A stretch of DNA of 64,000 bases, taken from contig NZ_JANHOK010000005.1 of the NCBI RefSeq assembly GCF_026929975.1, positions 62,001-126,000 of the forward strand, in the 5' to 3' direction. Made by a program: the position numbers and the translations under genes. Origin of the DNA: Bartonella sp. F02. Its GTDB lineage: Bacteria > Pseudomonadota > Alphaproteobacteria > Rhizobiales > Rhizobiaceae. The stretch's first letter is position 1; each line of letters opens with the position of its first letter. Of the stretch, positions 20,673 through 29,943 are shown piece after piece. The notes under the pieces are model-generated. The model saw only the letters and a list, made by a program, of their open reading frames with translations, was not told the origin of the DNA and searched no databases.

Positions 20673-22715
20673 ATGAATTCCAATTATCGCTCCCTTTTTA
20701 TTTGGGGGATTATCGCTTTAATTCTCATTGTTTCATTTTCTCTCTTTAATGGAGGGAACCAGCGTGCGGGAACGGGTGAGCTTTCTTATTCTGAATTTTT
20801 ACAGAAAGTTGAAAATAATGAACTTTATTCTGTCACTATTCAGGGGCAACGGTTAACAGGACAGACCACAGATCGTAAAGTTGTTTCAACTTATGCACCA
20901 AGAGATCCGAGTTTGGTGCAAAAGCTAGAAAATAAAAAGGTTAATGTGAAGGCTGTTCCTGAAAGTTCTGGAAATAACATCTTTCTCAATCTATTGTTTT
21001 CGTTACTTCCTGTGATTATTATTGTGGGTGCCTGGATCTTCTTTATGCGGCAAATGCAAAATGGATCCCGTGGGGCCATGGGGTTTGGTAAATCAAAAGC
21101 AAAATTACTGAATGAAGCGCAGGGGCGTGTCACGTTTCAAGATGTCGCAGGTGTTGAAGAAGCGAAACAAGATCTCCAAGAAATTGTCGAATTTTTACGC
21201 GATCCGCAAAAATTTCAGCGTTTAGGAGGACGTATTCCACGCGGTGTTTTACTCGTTGGTCCTCCTGGAACTGGGAAAACCTTGCTTGCACGCTCTGTAG
21301 CAGGAGAAGCCAATGTCCCATTCTTCACAATTTCAGGATCAGACTTTGTGGAAATGTTTGTGGGTGTAGGGGCAAGCCGTGTTCGGGATATGTTTGATCA
21401 GGCTAAAAAAAATGCACCTTGTATCATCTTTATTGATGAAATTGATGCAGTGGGACGTCATCGTGGAGCCGGTTTGGGCGGTGGAAATGATGAACGAGAA
21501 CAGACATTAAATCAGTTGCTGGTTGAAATGGATGGTTTTGAACCCAATGAAAGCATCATTCTGATTGCTGCAACAAACCGTCCCGATGTGCTTGATCCTG
21601 CTTTATTAAGACCAGGGCGATTTGACCGACAAGTTGTTGTGCCAAATCCTGATGTTTCTGGACGGGAACAAATTTTAAAAGTTCATGTGCGGAATGTGCC
21701 TTTAGCACCAAATGTGGATTTGAAAGTTTTGGCTAGAGGAACTCCAGGATTCTCTGGTGCAGATCTGATGAACCTTGTGAATGAAGCCGCTTTAATGGCT
21801 GCAAGCCGCAATAAAAGAGTGGTGACAATGCAAGAGTTCGAAGATGCAAAAGATAAAGTGATGATGGGAGCTGAACGGCGATCAACGGCTATGACGCAAG
21901 AAGAAAAAGAGCTGACAGCCTATCACGAAGCAGGGCATGCTATTGTTGCTCTCAATGTTCCTGTGGCCGATCCTGTTCATAAGGCAACCATTGTTCCAAG
22001 AGGAAGAGCTTTAGGGATGGTGATGCAATTGCCTGAGGGAGACCGCTATTCCATGAGTTATCGGTGGATGATTTCACGTCTGGCCATTATGATGGGAGGA
22101 AGAGTGGCGGAAGAATTGAAATTTGGAAAGGAAAATATTACGTCGGGTGCGGCGTCCGATATTGAACAAGCAACAAAATTAGCACGGGCTATGATTACAC
22201 GATGGGGGTTTTCTGATCTGCTAGGAAATGTTGCTTATGGAGATAATCAGGATGAAGTTTTTTTAGGACATACCGTTGCCAGAACGCAAAATGTTTCTGA
22301 AGAAACAGCACGGATGATTGATTCTGAAGTACGGAAGCTGATTGATGATGCCTATAAAAGTGCAACAAAAATTTTGAAAACAAAAGAAAAGCAATGGTTC
22401 GCTTTGGCTCAAGGTTTGTTGGAATATGAAACATTAACTGGTGCAGAAATTAACGAGGTGATTGCTGGAAAATCGCCTTCACGAACACAAGGGAATGTTA
22501 ATGAACCTCCACGGACATCTGCTGTCCCTAAAATAACAGCAAAAACGGGGAAAGAGACAGAAAAATCGAGTAAGACAAAGTCTGAAAGTACTGAGCTTGA
22601 GGAAACTCAGCTTAAAGAAGATCCGTCGACGGGGAAAAACTCTGGAGAAGCCAAAAGCGATGCGGTTAAAGCGAAAAAAACCAAATCCAAAGCTGCGAAG
22701 ACTAAGGATACTTAA
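20673..22715 (+). CDS. ftsH: membrane-bound ATP-dependent zinc metalloprotease FtsH
   Basis: Essential quality-control protease. Two N-terminal membrane segments (about 7-25 and 100-122) flank a periplasmic domain; then an AAA domain with [11 protein letters not shown], Walker [12 protein letters not shown] and SRH region, and the zinc motif HEAGH near residue 417. The last 70 residues are a Lys/Glu/Thr-rich tail. The neighbours tilS and glmM are in the standard alphaproteobacterial order. Confidence 0.97.
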   Translation: MNSNYRSLFIWGIIALILIVSFSLFNGGNQRAGTGELSYSEFLQKVENNELYSVTIQGQRLTGQTTDRKVVSTYAPRDPSLVQKLENKKVNVKAVPESSGNNIFLNLLFSLLPVIIIVGAWIFFMRQMQNGSRGAMGFGKSKAKLLNEAQGRVTFQDVAGVEEAKQDLQEIVEFLRDPQKFQRLGGRIPRGVLLVGPPGTGKTLLARSVAGEANVPFFTISGSDFVEMFVGVGASRVRDMFDQAKKNAPCIIFIDEIDAVGRHRGAGLGGGNDEREQTLNQLLVEMDGFEPNESIILIAATNRPDVLDPALLRPGRFDRQVVVPNPDVSGREQILKVHVRNVPLAPNVDLKVLARGTPGFSGADLMNLVNEAALMAASRNKRVVTMQEFEDAKDKVMMGAERRSTAMTQEEKELTAYHEAGHAIVALNVPVADPVHKATIVPRGRALGMVMQLPEGDRYSMSYRWMISRLAIMMGGRVAEELKFGKENITSGAASDIEQATKLARAMITRWGFSDLLGNVAYGDNQDEVFLGHTVARTQNVSEETARMIDSEVRKLIDDAYKSATKILKTKEKQWFALAQGLLEYETLTGAEINEVIAGKSPSRTQGNVNEPPRTSAVPKITAKTGKETEKSSKTKSESTELEETQLKEDPSTGKNSGEAKSDAVKAKKTKSKAAKTKDT

Positions 22716-23255
22716 AAGACATCAAAAATAAAAATGAAGATCAATAAATGGATGTTTTTAAGAGGAAATAAACTCTAGACAAAGTAAAGACGTTGAGACG
22801 CAAAAAGTGCGTCTCAACCAAAAGAAGAAAAAACTCCAAAAGAAGACAAAACTATTGTCTTGTGATGCTGCAAAAGGATCAAACAAGAAGATAAAGTGAG
22901 TGTGTGGCAATTCGTTTAAGTCTCTATAAAATGAAAAAGAAGATCTGAAGAAATCTGTAAAAAAATTGAAAAGAGAAAACTCAAAAATTCTGTTAAGATT
23001 TTTTTTAGAGATATATTTGATGCTATTCGAGTGAATAATGTTCCCCATAGTGATCAAAATAGTGTGTTGTCCTACCAAAAAGAGAGTAAGCAACAGGTTT
23101 TGCATCAATAAAATTGAAAAATTTTCTGAGGTGGAAACGTGGATTTTTAAGTGAGCGTTTTTATTGTTTAATTTGATGATTTCAAAAGAAAAATAGAATC
23201 GAATTCTAGTCTGAAGAGACTGTGAAGAAAAAAGTGCGTGGACAAAGGAAAAAAG
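22716..23255. other. A/T-rich spacer with one hairpin
   Basis: Between ftsH and glmM. Apart from the hairpin at 22792-22818 I see no gene or RNA. The frames in this stretch are low-complexity Phe/Ser-rich shadows on the minus strand. Confidence 0.4.
22792..22818. terminator. hairpin downstream of ftsH, possible terminator
   Basis: A perfect 11-bp stem GTTGAGACGCA / TGCGTCTCAAC (22792-22802 with 22808-22818) with a 5-nt loop lies 76 bp after the ftsH stop. It lacks a strong T tract on either strand, so it may instead protect the 3' end. Confidence 0.5.
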
Positions 23256-24605
23256 ATGGCGCGAAAATATTTCGGGACAGATGGAATTCGAGGGAAAGCT
23301 AATTTTTTTCCCATGACGCCAGATTTTGCCATGAAAGTTGGAATGGCGGTTGGAATTTTATTTCGATCACACCATCAATCGCATCGTGTTGTTATCGGAA
23401 AAGACACACGTTTGTCTGGATATATGTTAGAAAATGCTTTGGTTGCAGGATTTACTGCTGCCGGAATGGATGCTTTTTTATTGGGGCCTGTCCCTACACC
23501 TGCAGTGGCGATGTTATGTCGTTCATTACGTGCGGATATTGGAGTGATGATTTCTGCTTCGCATAATCCTTTTTATGATAATGGGATTAAGCTTTTTGGA
23601 GCCGATGGATTTAAATTATCTGATGAAATAGAACAAAAAATTGAACAGTTAATTGACACGGATTTATCGAAATCTTTAGCGGGTTCTAGAGAAATTGGAT
23701 GTGCAAAACGGGTTGAAGGCGATATCTACCGTTATATTGAATATGCAAAACGAACTTTACCGCGGGATGTAAGGTTGGATGATTTACGGATTGTGGTTGA
23801 TTGTGCCAATGGCGCTGCTTATAAAGCCGCGCCTCGCGCTTTATGGGAACTGGGAGCAGAGGTTTTTGCGATCAATGATGAACCAAATGGTTTTAATATT
23901 AATCAAAAATGTGGGTCAACCGATCTCGATTCTTTAAAAAAGAAAGTGCATGAAGTGCGGGCTGATGTGGGAATTGCTCTTGATGGCGATGGAGACCGCG
24001 TTTTAATGGTGGATGAAAAAGCGCAAACAATTGATGGAGATCAGTTGATTGCAGTTATTGCTGAGCATTGGCACAAAAATGAACGGTTACAACAAAACGG
24101 TGTTGTTGCGACAATCATGTCGAACTTGGGGCTTGAGCGTTTTTTAATGAGTAAAGGCTTGGATCTCATTCGAACCAAGGTTGGAGATCGCTATGTCGTT
24201 GATACAATGCGTAAAAAAGGCTACAATGTTGGCGGGGAAGCTTCGGGACACATTGTTTTGAGTGATTTTTGCACAACAGGGGATGGTCTTGTGGCTGCAT
24301 TACAGATCTTGGCTTGTATGCAGGAAAGTCAACAGTCTATGAGCGAGTTGTGTCAGCGTTTTGAGTTTGTACCGCAGGTTTCAAAAAATATAAAAATTAA
24401 AGATAAAAATGTTTTACAGAAATCTGAAATAAAAACAGCAATCGATAAAGCAACACAACGCTTGGGACAAAATGCTCGATTGGTTATTCGTCCTTCTGGA
24501 ACGGAACCGCTAATCCGTGTTATGGCAGAAGGGGATGATGAAAGAGTAATTGAAGCGATTGTTACCGATATGGTGGATGTTATTGCACGCAATAATAATC
24601 TTTAA
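23256..24605 (+). CDS. glmM: phosphoglucosamine mutase
   Basis: Converts glucosamine-6-phosphate to glucosamine-1-phosphate for UDP-GlcNAc and cell-wall synthesis. Motifs: [13 protein letters not shown] at the start, the active serine loop [17 protein letters not shown] near residue 100, the metal loop DGDGDR and the C-terminal [12 protein letters not shown]. The ATG at 23256 with AAAGGA is preferred over a GTG six codons earlier. Length is 449 residues. Confidence 0.97.
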   Translation: MARKYFGTDGIRGKANFFPMTPDFAMKVGMAVGILFRSHHQSHRVVIGKDTRLSGYMLENALVAGFTAAGMDAFLLGPVPTPAVAMLCRSLRADIGVMISASHNPFYDNGIKLFGADGFKLSDEIEQKIEQLIDTDLSKSLAGSREIGCAKRVEGDIYRYIEYAKRTLPRDVRLDDLRIVVDCANGAAYKAAPRALWELGAEVFAINDEPNGFNINQKCGSTDLDSLKKKVHEVRADVGIALDGDGDRVLMVDEKAQTIDGDQLIAVIAEHWHKNERLQQNGVVATIMSNLGLERFLMSKGLDLIRTKVGDRYVVDTMRKKGYNVGGEASGHIVLSDFCTTGDGLVAALQILACMQESQQSMSELCQRFEFVPQVSKNIKIKDKNVLQKSEIKTAIDKATQRLGQNARLVIRPSGTEPLIRVMAEGDDERVIEAIVTDMVDVIARNNNL

Positions 24606-24673
24606 GCAAAATATCGATTAAAAAAAATACAGATTTTCAAGGGATCCTGTCTCTCTCTTTCATGAAGAGAAAA

Positions 24674-24698
24674 GTGCTTCTCTCTCAGAGAGAAGCAC
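24674..24698 (-). terminator. intrinsic terminator of the minus-strand DUF883 operon
   Basis: An 11-bp stem GTGCTTCTCTC / GAGAGAAGCAC (24674-24684 with 24688-24698) is followed on the minus strand by TTTTCTCTT. It lies 40 bp beyond the stop of the membrane protein gene ending at 24738. On the plus strand no T tract follows, so glmM is probably not its main client. Confidence 0.75.
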
Positions 24699-24737
24699 CT
24701 TGGGGGGGAGCTCAAATTTGTGTTTAAAGCATGCCTT

Positions 24738-25175
24738 TTAAGAAGAGCCTTTTTTGTCTTTTTGCCATAAAAGATAAGCCGCAAGCCCAAGGGCTGGTAC
24801 ACCTAGTTTAGCAAGAGGCAGATATTGACTTAAAAGTGCAAGACCGGATACGGTTGATGCGGCTATCAATTCATGATTGCGTTCTTTTAACTGCTTTTTG
24901 TGTTTGTATTGTTGGTAGGTTTTAAAAAGACGTCCCAAAAAAATGCTGAATCCTGCAATAAAAAGCCAAATGACAAAAAGAGTTCCGGCTGCAGCAAGAG
25001 GAGACATCACAAAACAAAGAGCAATAAAACCTATAATGTTTAAAAATATCAGAGCCATAAACAATGAAATCCCAATCATGATGCAAAAAATCATTTGAGT
25101 TTGAATTTTTTTGACGGTGTTTTTGATCCCACCGCCAACAAAATAGCTCATGAGAGGTGCAACGAAGTTATACAT
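24738..25175 (-). CDS. small membrane protein, phage-holin-superfamily-like
   Basis: 145-residue protein with two strong membrane segments (about 30-52 and 58-80) followed by a charged coil and a short hydrophobic C-terminus. This layout fits the DUF1469/holin-III-like family that often accompanies DUF883 proteins, but I do not recognise specific residues. It lies 3 bp after the DUF883 gene, so both are made together. Confidence 0.65.
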   Translation of the reverse strand: MYNFVAPLMSYFVGGGIKNTVKKIQTQMIFCIMIGISLFMALIFLNIIGFIALCFVMSPLAAAGTLFVIWLFIAGFSIFLGRLFKTYQQYKHKKQLKERNHELIAASTVSGLALLSQYLPLAKLGVPALGLAAYLLWQKDKKGSS

Positions 25176-25178
25176 GAA

Positions 25179-25505
25179 TTAACGACGCAACAATTGAGCA
25201 AGAATAAAACCAACACCCGCTGCAAATAGAACGCTTTTCCCTGGATTCTTATGGATGCAGTGGTTCATATAGTGTTCAAAATCATTGATCTTGTCTTTTG
25301 CTTGAGAGATGATTTCTTCACCATTGTCTTTTGCGGAATGATAAAGTTTTTCAGCTTTGTGTTTTGTGTCGTTTAATTTATTTGCACCAAGGTCACTCAA
25401 GCTTGAAGTAATGTCTGCAATTTCACCGCGCAATTGTTTCAATTGTGTTTGGAGCTCTTTTTCTTTTCCCATTTCTTTATTTCCTGCCATTTTATTGTTT
25501 GCCAT
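25179..25505 (-). CDS. DUF883 (ElaB/YqjD-like) membrane-anchored protein
   Basis: 108-residue protein: a long amphipathic coiled helix (about 10-80) and one C-terminal membrane anchor, PGKSVLFAAGVGFILAQLLRR, the hallmark of the DUF883 family. Family members in enterobacteria anchor ribosomes to the membrane in stationary phase; whether this applies here is unknown. It is the first gene of a two-gene operon. Confidence 0.8.
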   Translation of the reverse strand: MANNKMAGNKEMGKEKELQTQLKQLRGEIADITSSLSDLGANKLNDTKHKAEKLYHSAKDNGEEIISQAKDKINDFEHYMNHCIHKNPGKSVLFAAGVGFILAQLLRR

Positions 25506-25978
25506 GATGATTATTCTCTCTTTTTTTGAGTGTTGTATTTTATGGACGCATTTGCTTTAGAGTAAAAATTTTTGAATATTTATAGTGCGGATAACGTTGC
25601 ATAAGCTTCTTGGTTCCATCTTTTTATTTTTTTGCAAAAAAAATCGGTTCGATCCGTTTTCTGCGGATAAAGGGAAAGAAATTTTTATTCCAGAGACAAG
25701 AAAAGATGTTTTATGAAAAAAAGAAAGATGGATAAAATATCTTTGAAAAAGAGAAAGAAAAGAAAACAATAAACGAAAATAAAAACACTGTTTTATGATC
25801 AATTCAGAGAGTGTGTCTGTGAGAAGATTGCTCAAATGTTTTTCTCTTTTTACGTGCCTTTTGTTGCCATAAGGTATTCCTTAAATTTGACACACAATAC
25901 CGTTATGAAACATCACCTTAAGAAAATGATAAAAAATGATCAGCAGAATTGTGTGAAGGAAAGGGGTATAAATATAAG
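25506..25978. other. divergent promoter region, no gene seen
   Basis: About 470 bp between the DUF883 gene (minus) and exbB (plus). TTGACA at 25887-25892 is a possible -35 for exbB but no good -10 sits at the right distance. I find no Irr-type palindrome here, although the downstream pair could be linked to iron or haem uptake. Confidence 0.35.
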
Positions 25979-26824
25979 ATGAATATGGAAACTGAAACAG
26001 CATCTTTAGAAACAAATTCTTCTCCGTTTCTGACCCATAATCTTTCCCCTTTTTCGATGTTTATGGATGCTGATTGGGTTGTTAAATGTGTAATCATTAC
26101 TTTATTGCTCACTTCTATTCTGTCTTGGACAATTTCTTTTGTTAAAATTATTGAAATTGTATTGGCCAAACGAAAAGCACGTTATGAATTGCATGTAGCT
26201 TTGAATGCTCAAACGCTCTCTCGTTTGGCGGCAAGTTTGAAAGATCAAAAAGGGGTAGGCATGCTCTTTTTGAAAGAAACACTGAAAGAAGTTTACTTGT
26301 CGACACAGCGGATGAGTCTCATTGAAACCGAGGAGCCCAGTGACAAGACAAATGAAGAAAAAAGCTCTGATCATAACGTTGCGTACGGTGAGGATTTTAT
26401 TCAACAGGATGATTTTTTACGAACAATCAATGAAGGCGTAAAACAACGGGTGCATTCGATTTTGTCACGCTGTTTGCTGTCTGTGATGCAACGTATCTCG
26501 TGTGGCAGTGCCATTCTTGCGACTGTTGGGTCTATTGCCCCTTTTGTCGGGCTTTTTGCAACAGTGTGGGGAATTATGAATGCTTTTATTGGCATTGCTC
26601 AATCACAAACAACACGGTTGGATGTTGTGGCTCCAGGGATTGCTGAGGCCTTACTGGCTACGGCTGTAGGACTTTTTGTCGCTATTCCCGCTGTGATTAT
26701 GTATAATGGTTTATCTCGCGCCCTCAATAGTTATCGGAAGGATTTGGGAGATATTGCTGCTGCAATTGAAAGACTTTTAAGTCGTGAATTAGATAGGCAA
26801 AGACAGCAAAAAAGCCGAAAATAA
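25979..26824 (+). CDS. exbB: ExbB/TolQ-family motor protein (second copy)
   Basis: 281-residue MotA/TolQ/ExbB protein. One N-terminal membrane segment (about 30-50) and the conserved pair around GSIAPFVGLFATVWGIM and AIPAVIMYN are clear. A polar insertion of about 40 residues (near EPSDKTNEEKSSD) enlarges the cytoplasmic loop relative to TolQ. I use the ATG at 25979, after AAGGAAAGGGG; a TTG 10 codons upstream is less likely. It is coupled to exbD by TAATG. It probably energises TonB-dependent uptake. Confidence 0.87.
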   Translation: MNMETETASLETNSSPFLTHNLSPFSMFMDADWVVKCVIITLLLTSILSWTISFVKIIEIVLAKRKARYELHVALNAQTLSRLAASLKDQKGVGMLFLKETLKEVYLSTQRMSLIETEEPSDKTNEEKSSDHNVAYGEDFIQQDDFLRTINEGVKQRVHSILSRCLLSVMQRISCGSAILATVGSIAPFVGLFATVWGIMNAFIGIAQSQTTRLDVVAPGIAEALLATAVGLFVAIPAVIMYNGLSRALNSYRKDLGDIAAAIERLLSRELDRQRQQKSRK

Positions 26825-27447
26825 TGAAAACAAATTTTAATGATGAGTGGAATACAGAGGATTTTGGGTTACAGCATGATATCAATGTAACCCCTTTTAT
26901 CGATGTTGTTTTGGTTTTATTGATTGTCTTTATGGTTGCTGCGCCTTTAGCGACATCCAGTATTCCTGTACAATTACCGTCAATAACGCAAGCACCAACT
27001 CCTCAAGTGGATCAACCTCTCTTTATTACTGTGCAGAAAGATGACACTCTTTATATTGGAGATCATTTTGTCAATGAAACCAATTTTATTGAGATTTTGG
27101 TACAGGAAACAAAACACAATTTAGAAACAAAAATTTTGATTCAAGCAGATACAGATGTCAATTATGGCTCCATTGTTAATGTGCTCAATAAACTACAAAC
27201 CGCTGGATATACAAAAGTTGGTTTTGTTGGGTTGCAAAAGGCACCTCATAAAACGACAGACAGAAATACACATGATAAAACTGAAAATAGAGGCAATGAC
27301 AATGGAAAGAATGGCTCTGTAGAGAGGGGAGATCATTCTGAAGGAAGTACCTTCCATCGGGGAACTGATGGTGCCACAAACACAACAACGCATCCCCCCA
27401 CACCTGTGGCACCTTTTTCTGTCGATATTCCGTTCTCTTTCCCATAA
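26824..27447 (+). CDS. exbD: ExbD/TolR-family protein with long C-terminal tail
   Basis: 207-residue partner of ExbB. The membrane segment with TPFIDVVLVLLIVFMVAAP (Asp27) and the periplasmic domain to about residue 140 are normal. Residues 141-207 form an extra Thr/Gly/Asn/Pro-rich tail (HDKTENRGNDNGKNG...PTPVAPFSVDIPFSFP) that ordinary ExbD lacks. No tonB gene follows; dut is convergent. The tail's low complexity makes its function unclear. Confidence 0.86.
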   Translation: MKTNFNDEWNTEDFGLQHDINVTPFIDVVLVLLIVFMVAAPLATSSIPVQLPSITQAPTPQVDQPLFITVQKDDTLYIGDHFVNETNFIEILVQETKHNLETKILIQADTDVNYGSIVNVLNKLQTAGYTKVGFVGLQKAPHKTTDRNTHDKTENRGNDNGKNGSVERGDHSEGSTFHRGTDGATNTTTHPPTPVAPFSVDIPFSFP

Positions 27448-27488
27448 TTTTTAAAAATATTATGGAAAAGCGCTAATTCTATCGGACG

Positions 27489-28040
27489 TTAATAGTTTCC
27501 TGTTGAACCAAAACCCCCATCACCGCGATCCTTGGTATTATGCGGCATGGAAGAGGTCTCTGGGGAGGAGGTCTTTTCTTGGTCTGATCCCTTTTCGCAA
27601 AGAGCAACGCGAACAACAGGTGCAATAACAACTTGGGCAATGCGCATGCCACGCTCAATCGTGAAATCTTCTTGTCCTAAATTGATGAGAAGAACTTTCA
27701 CTTCACCACGGTAGTCACTGTCAATGGTTCCTGGTGTGTTGAGGCAGGTAATGCCATGTTTAAGAGCTAAGCCAGAACGGGGGCGTATTTGTGCTTCGTA
27801 GCCGCGTGAAAGGTGAAAAATTAAACCTGTGGGAATAAGCGCGCGTTGCCCAGGTGCAAGAACAAGCGATTCCCCTTCATTGAGCGCTGCGCGTATATCA
27901 AGACCAGAAGATCCTTCTGTGGCATAGTGGGGAAGGTCTAAACCTTGTCCATGTTCAAGACGTTCTATGGGTAAAGTGACGCTCTTTGAGAGCGTGCTCT
28001 GCGGGTGATCCAGAGGAGAATTCTGTTGAGTATAGGACAT
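27489..28040 (-). CDS. dut: deoxyuridine 5'-triphosphate nucleotidohydrolase
   Basis: Hydrolyses dUTP to dUMP, keeping uracil out of DNA. The five trimeric dUTPase motifs are in order: [45 protein letters not shown] and the C-terminal [10 protein letters not shown]. At 183 residues it is longer than the usual 150 because of an N-terminal extension and a polar insertion ([14 protein letters not shown]) before motif 5. Confidence 0.95.
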   Translation of the reverse strand: MSYTQQNSPLDHPQSTLSKSVTLPIERLEHGQGLDLPHYATEGSSGLDIRAALNEGESLVLAPGQRALIPTGLIFHLSRGYEAQIRPRSGLALKHGITCLNTPGTIDSDYRGEVKVLLINLGQEDFTIERGMRIAQVVIAPVVRVALCEKGSDQEKTSSPETSSMPHNTKDRGDGGFGSTGNY

Positions 28041-28097
28041 AATACGGCGCTTTCAGAAATAAAATTGATAGATGCTTTTAACAAAGGCTTTGGGGCA

Positions 28098-28146
28098 AGA
28101 CAAGACTCATTCAAATAAGGTTCTTTGTTCAGACAAGACTCATTCA
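28098..28146. repeat. 16-bp direct repeat upstream of dut
   Basis: AGACAAGACTCATTCA occurs at 28098-28113 and again at 28131-28146, in the non-coding DNA between dut and the decayed mbfA copy. Confidence 0.85.
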
Positions 28147-28207
28147 TGTCTTATGTTTACACAACACAATGATTAAGGTGTATTGATGGAAGAATTTTTT
28201 TTATTAT

Positions 28208-28560
28208 TTTGAAACGCAAATGCTTGCGGCACAATTAAATTGTCACCCATAAACCCTTGAAGAAAAGCACGCCAAAAAGGTGTGGATATGAATTTATTCT
28301 GAATCCACACACGGTTTTATGTTTAAAAAACACCATAAAAAATGCAATAAAAAGTTCTTTGTCTTAAAGAAAATTGATGAAAAAGAGAGGAATGTCTCCT
28401 TTATTTCCCTCAGTTTTGTTCTTGTCTCTCTTTGGTTGTTGTACCACTGGCTATCCTTCTTTATTGGAGAGCGGTGTTTCTGATAAGCTTTTATCATCCT
28501 GTTTGATCTCTCTGAACCTTCAAAAGGCTGGTGCACAAAACAAAGGAATGAGCCTTATTT
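28208..28560 (-). pseudogene. decayed partial copy of the adjacent mbfA/VIT1 gene
   Basis: This stretch aligns by eye with the 3' half of the intact gene at 28652-29458. Shared runs include AGCACGCCAAAAAGG, ATGAATTTATTCTGAATCC and GATAA/CATC/CTGTGAACC-type blocks in the same order and orientation (for example 28264 against 28714). Frameshifts and stops destroy the frame. A plus-strand frame of 82 codons (28374-28622) with a lipobox-like segment crosses it, but it is antisense to this relic and I do not accept it as a gene. Confidence 0.75.
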
Positions 28561-28573
28561 CTACAGAATACAA

Positions 28574-28609
28574 GGATGACAGCTTGGATGACAGCTTGGA
28601 TGACAGCTT
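28574..28609. repeat. 12-bp tandem repeat, three copies
   Basis: GGATGACAGCTT is repeated exactly three times in a row, just beyond the decayed mbfA copy. It lies between the relic and the intact gene. Confidence 0.9.
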
Positions 28610-28651
28610 GTTGGGATTATAGCTTCTTGATGTAAAAACTCTCTTGTTGCT

Positions 28652-29458
28652 TTATATGTTGCCTATCAAAACACCCGTAGCAAAAACCAAAGCTCCGCCA
28701 ATAAGGACCTGGAGAGAAGCACGCCAAAAAGGGGTAGACATGAATTTATTCTGAATCCAAACAATGGCGCCAAGCTCAAAAAATACAATAAGAAATGCAA
28801 TGAGTGTGGCCAAGGAAAAAGAATTGATTAAATAAGGGAGTGTATGCCCCATCCCCCCCAGCGTTGTCATGATACCGCTGGCAATGCCTCTTTTAATGGG
28901 AGAGCCACGCCCTGATAAAACGCCATCGTCATGGGCGGCTTCTGTGAACCCCATTGAAAGACCCGCTCCAATTGAAGCAGACAAACCAATCATAAAGGTT
29001 TGATGTGTGTCTCCCGTTGCAAAAGCTGCCGCAAAAATGGGAGCAAGAGTAGAGACAGAGCCATCCATTAACCCCGCAAGACCCGGTTGAATCCATGTTA
29101 AAAGTGTTTGCTTTTGTTTTTGCTCTTGTGTGGTTTCATTCACATTCTCTGTATGATGAGTATTTTGAATGGCGGATGTGTCATCTAAAAAAGGAAATGG
29201 ATCTTCAAGTGAAGGCCCATGCTTTACACATCCTTCGCAAGAGAAATTAAGAAGTTGTTGATAATTCTCAAGCTCTTGGCTGCTCATGGCTGTAAAAACT
29301 GCGGCTTGATTAGGACAATGAGGCTGTAAAGCCTTAGCTGTTTTTAAATAAAATGCTGCACGCGCTTCTTTCGATTTAAGAGCGCGAGTGATGATTTCTT
29401 GCGCTGAGCAAGAAGAAAAATTTTTGCGCTGTATGAATGAAAAGAAGGAGGTTAACAT
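28652..29458 (-). CDS. mbfA: MbfA-like iron exporter: half ferritin domain plus VIT1 domain
   Basis: 268-residue protein. The C-terminal part (about 123-268) matches the VIT1/CCC1 membrane domain of MbfA, with QPGLAGLMDGSVSTLAP and the SMGFTEA and GGMGHTLPYL segments; it should export or sequester iron or manganese. The N-terminal ferritin-like part is short: the first helix pair is present (residues 18-70), but the second half is replaced by a polar linker (about 85-122), and the expected ExxH ligand motif reads ELEN (62-65). Ferroxidase function is therefore doubtful. Two Irr boxes lie upstream. Confidence 0.85.
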   Translation of the reverse strand: MLTSFFSFIQRKNFSSCSAQEIITRALKSKEARAAFYLKTAKALQPHCPNQAAVFTAMSSQELENYQQLLNFSCEGCVKHGPSLEDPFPFLDDTSAIQNTHHTENVNETTQEQKQKQTLLTWIQPGLAGLMDGSVSTLAPIFAAAFATGDTHQTFMIGLSASIGAGLSMGFTEAAHDDGVLSGRGSPIKRGIASGIMTTLGGMGHTLPYLINSFSLATLIAFLIVFFELGAIVWIQNKFMSTPFWRASLQVLIGGALVFATGVLIGNI

Positions 29459-29476
29459 GAGTCGGTTCCTTATAAC

Positions 29477-29491
29477 TTAGAATAATTCTAA
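29477..29491 (-). promoter_or_regulatory. Irr box (iron control element), proximal
   Basis: TTAGAATAATTCTAA is a perfect palindrome (odd centre) 19 bp upstream of the mbfA start. It matches the iron control element recognised by the haem-responsive regulator Irr in Rhizobiales. A box this close to the start would overlap the promoter or transcription start, which fits repression under iron limitation. Confidence 0.85.
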
Positions 29492-29498
29492 GGAATAA

Positions 29499-29515
29499 TT
29501 TAGAATAATTCTAAA
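29499..29515 (-). promoter_or_regulatory. Irr box (iron control element), distal
   Basis: TTTAGAATAATTCTAAA, a 17-bp perfect palindrome, lies 8 bp beyond the proximal box. The centres are 23 bp apart, about two helical turns, so two Irr dimers could bind one face of the DNA. Confidence 0.88.
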
Positions 29516-29852
29516 ATATAAAATGAAAAACATGAAAGTCAATTCACAATTTATTAAAAGTTTGATACACAAAAAAAGAACAGTCTCAAAATACATGTTC
29601 TGAGCAAGAAACAGTGTTCTCTCAGAAAGGTTCCTCATCAAGCGTGAAAATGGATCGAAAAAGGGGAAAGATCATTGATCTGAAAAGAGAGAAAAAAATT
29701 CTGAAAAAGGAAAAATAATCCTTTGATTGTGCTTTCCTAAAAGTGGGAGGTTATTTATCTTTGATTAAAAAGAAAAAAGAAGCATCGAGAGAAACTTCAT
29801 TCTGAGAAAATAAAAACACTGTGGGAAAATAAAAGGAAGAGTTTCTTTACAC
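29516..29852. other. A/T-rich spacer upstream of the mbfA regulatory region
   Basis: No gene or clear hairpin seen between the Irr boxes and the structured RNA candidate that ends at 29853. Confidence 0.4.
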
Positions 29853-29937
29853 AAAAACGACGAAAGGAGTAGTTACCTACTCCTCCGTTCCTATCTCCCC
29901 TTTCGGGGAAGCGGCCATTATTTCTAATGCCGTAGAT
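29853..29937 (-). ncRNA. candidate small structured RNA with three tetraloop hairpins
   Basis: On the minus strand a good promoter is followed by three successive hairpins. These are an AT/GC stem closed by GAAA (29912-29932), TCCCC-GAAA-GGGGA (29896-29909) and GGAGTAG-GTAA-CTACTCC (29866-29883). The last, extended by outer pairs and followed by a T run at 29853-29857, would serve as terminator. GNRA loops on all three argue for a real RNA. Short frames cross it on the minus strand but have no ribosome site. I do not recognise the family. Confidence 0.6.
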
Positions 29938-29943
29938 ACCTTC

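Noticed and set aside
28374-28622. 82-codon plus-strand frame with a lipobox-like LFLSLFGC, resembling a small lipoprotein
   Set aside because: It lies antisense to a decayed copy of the mbfA gene and ends in a 12-bp tandem repeat; no ribosome binding site precedes it.
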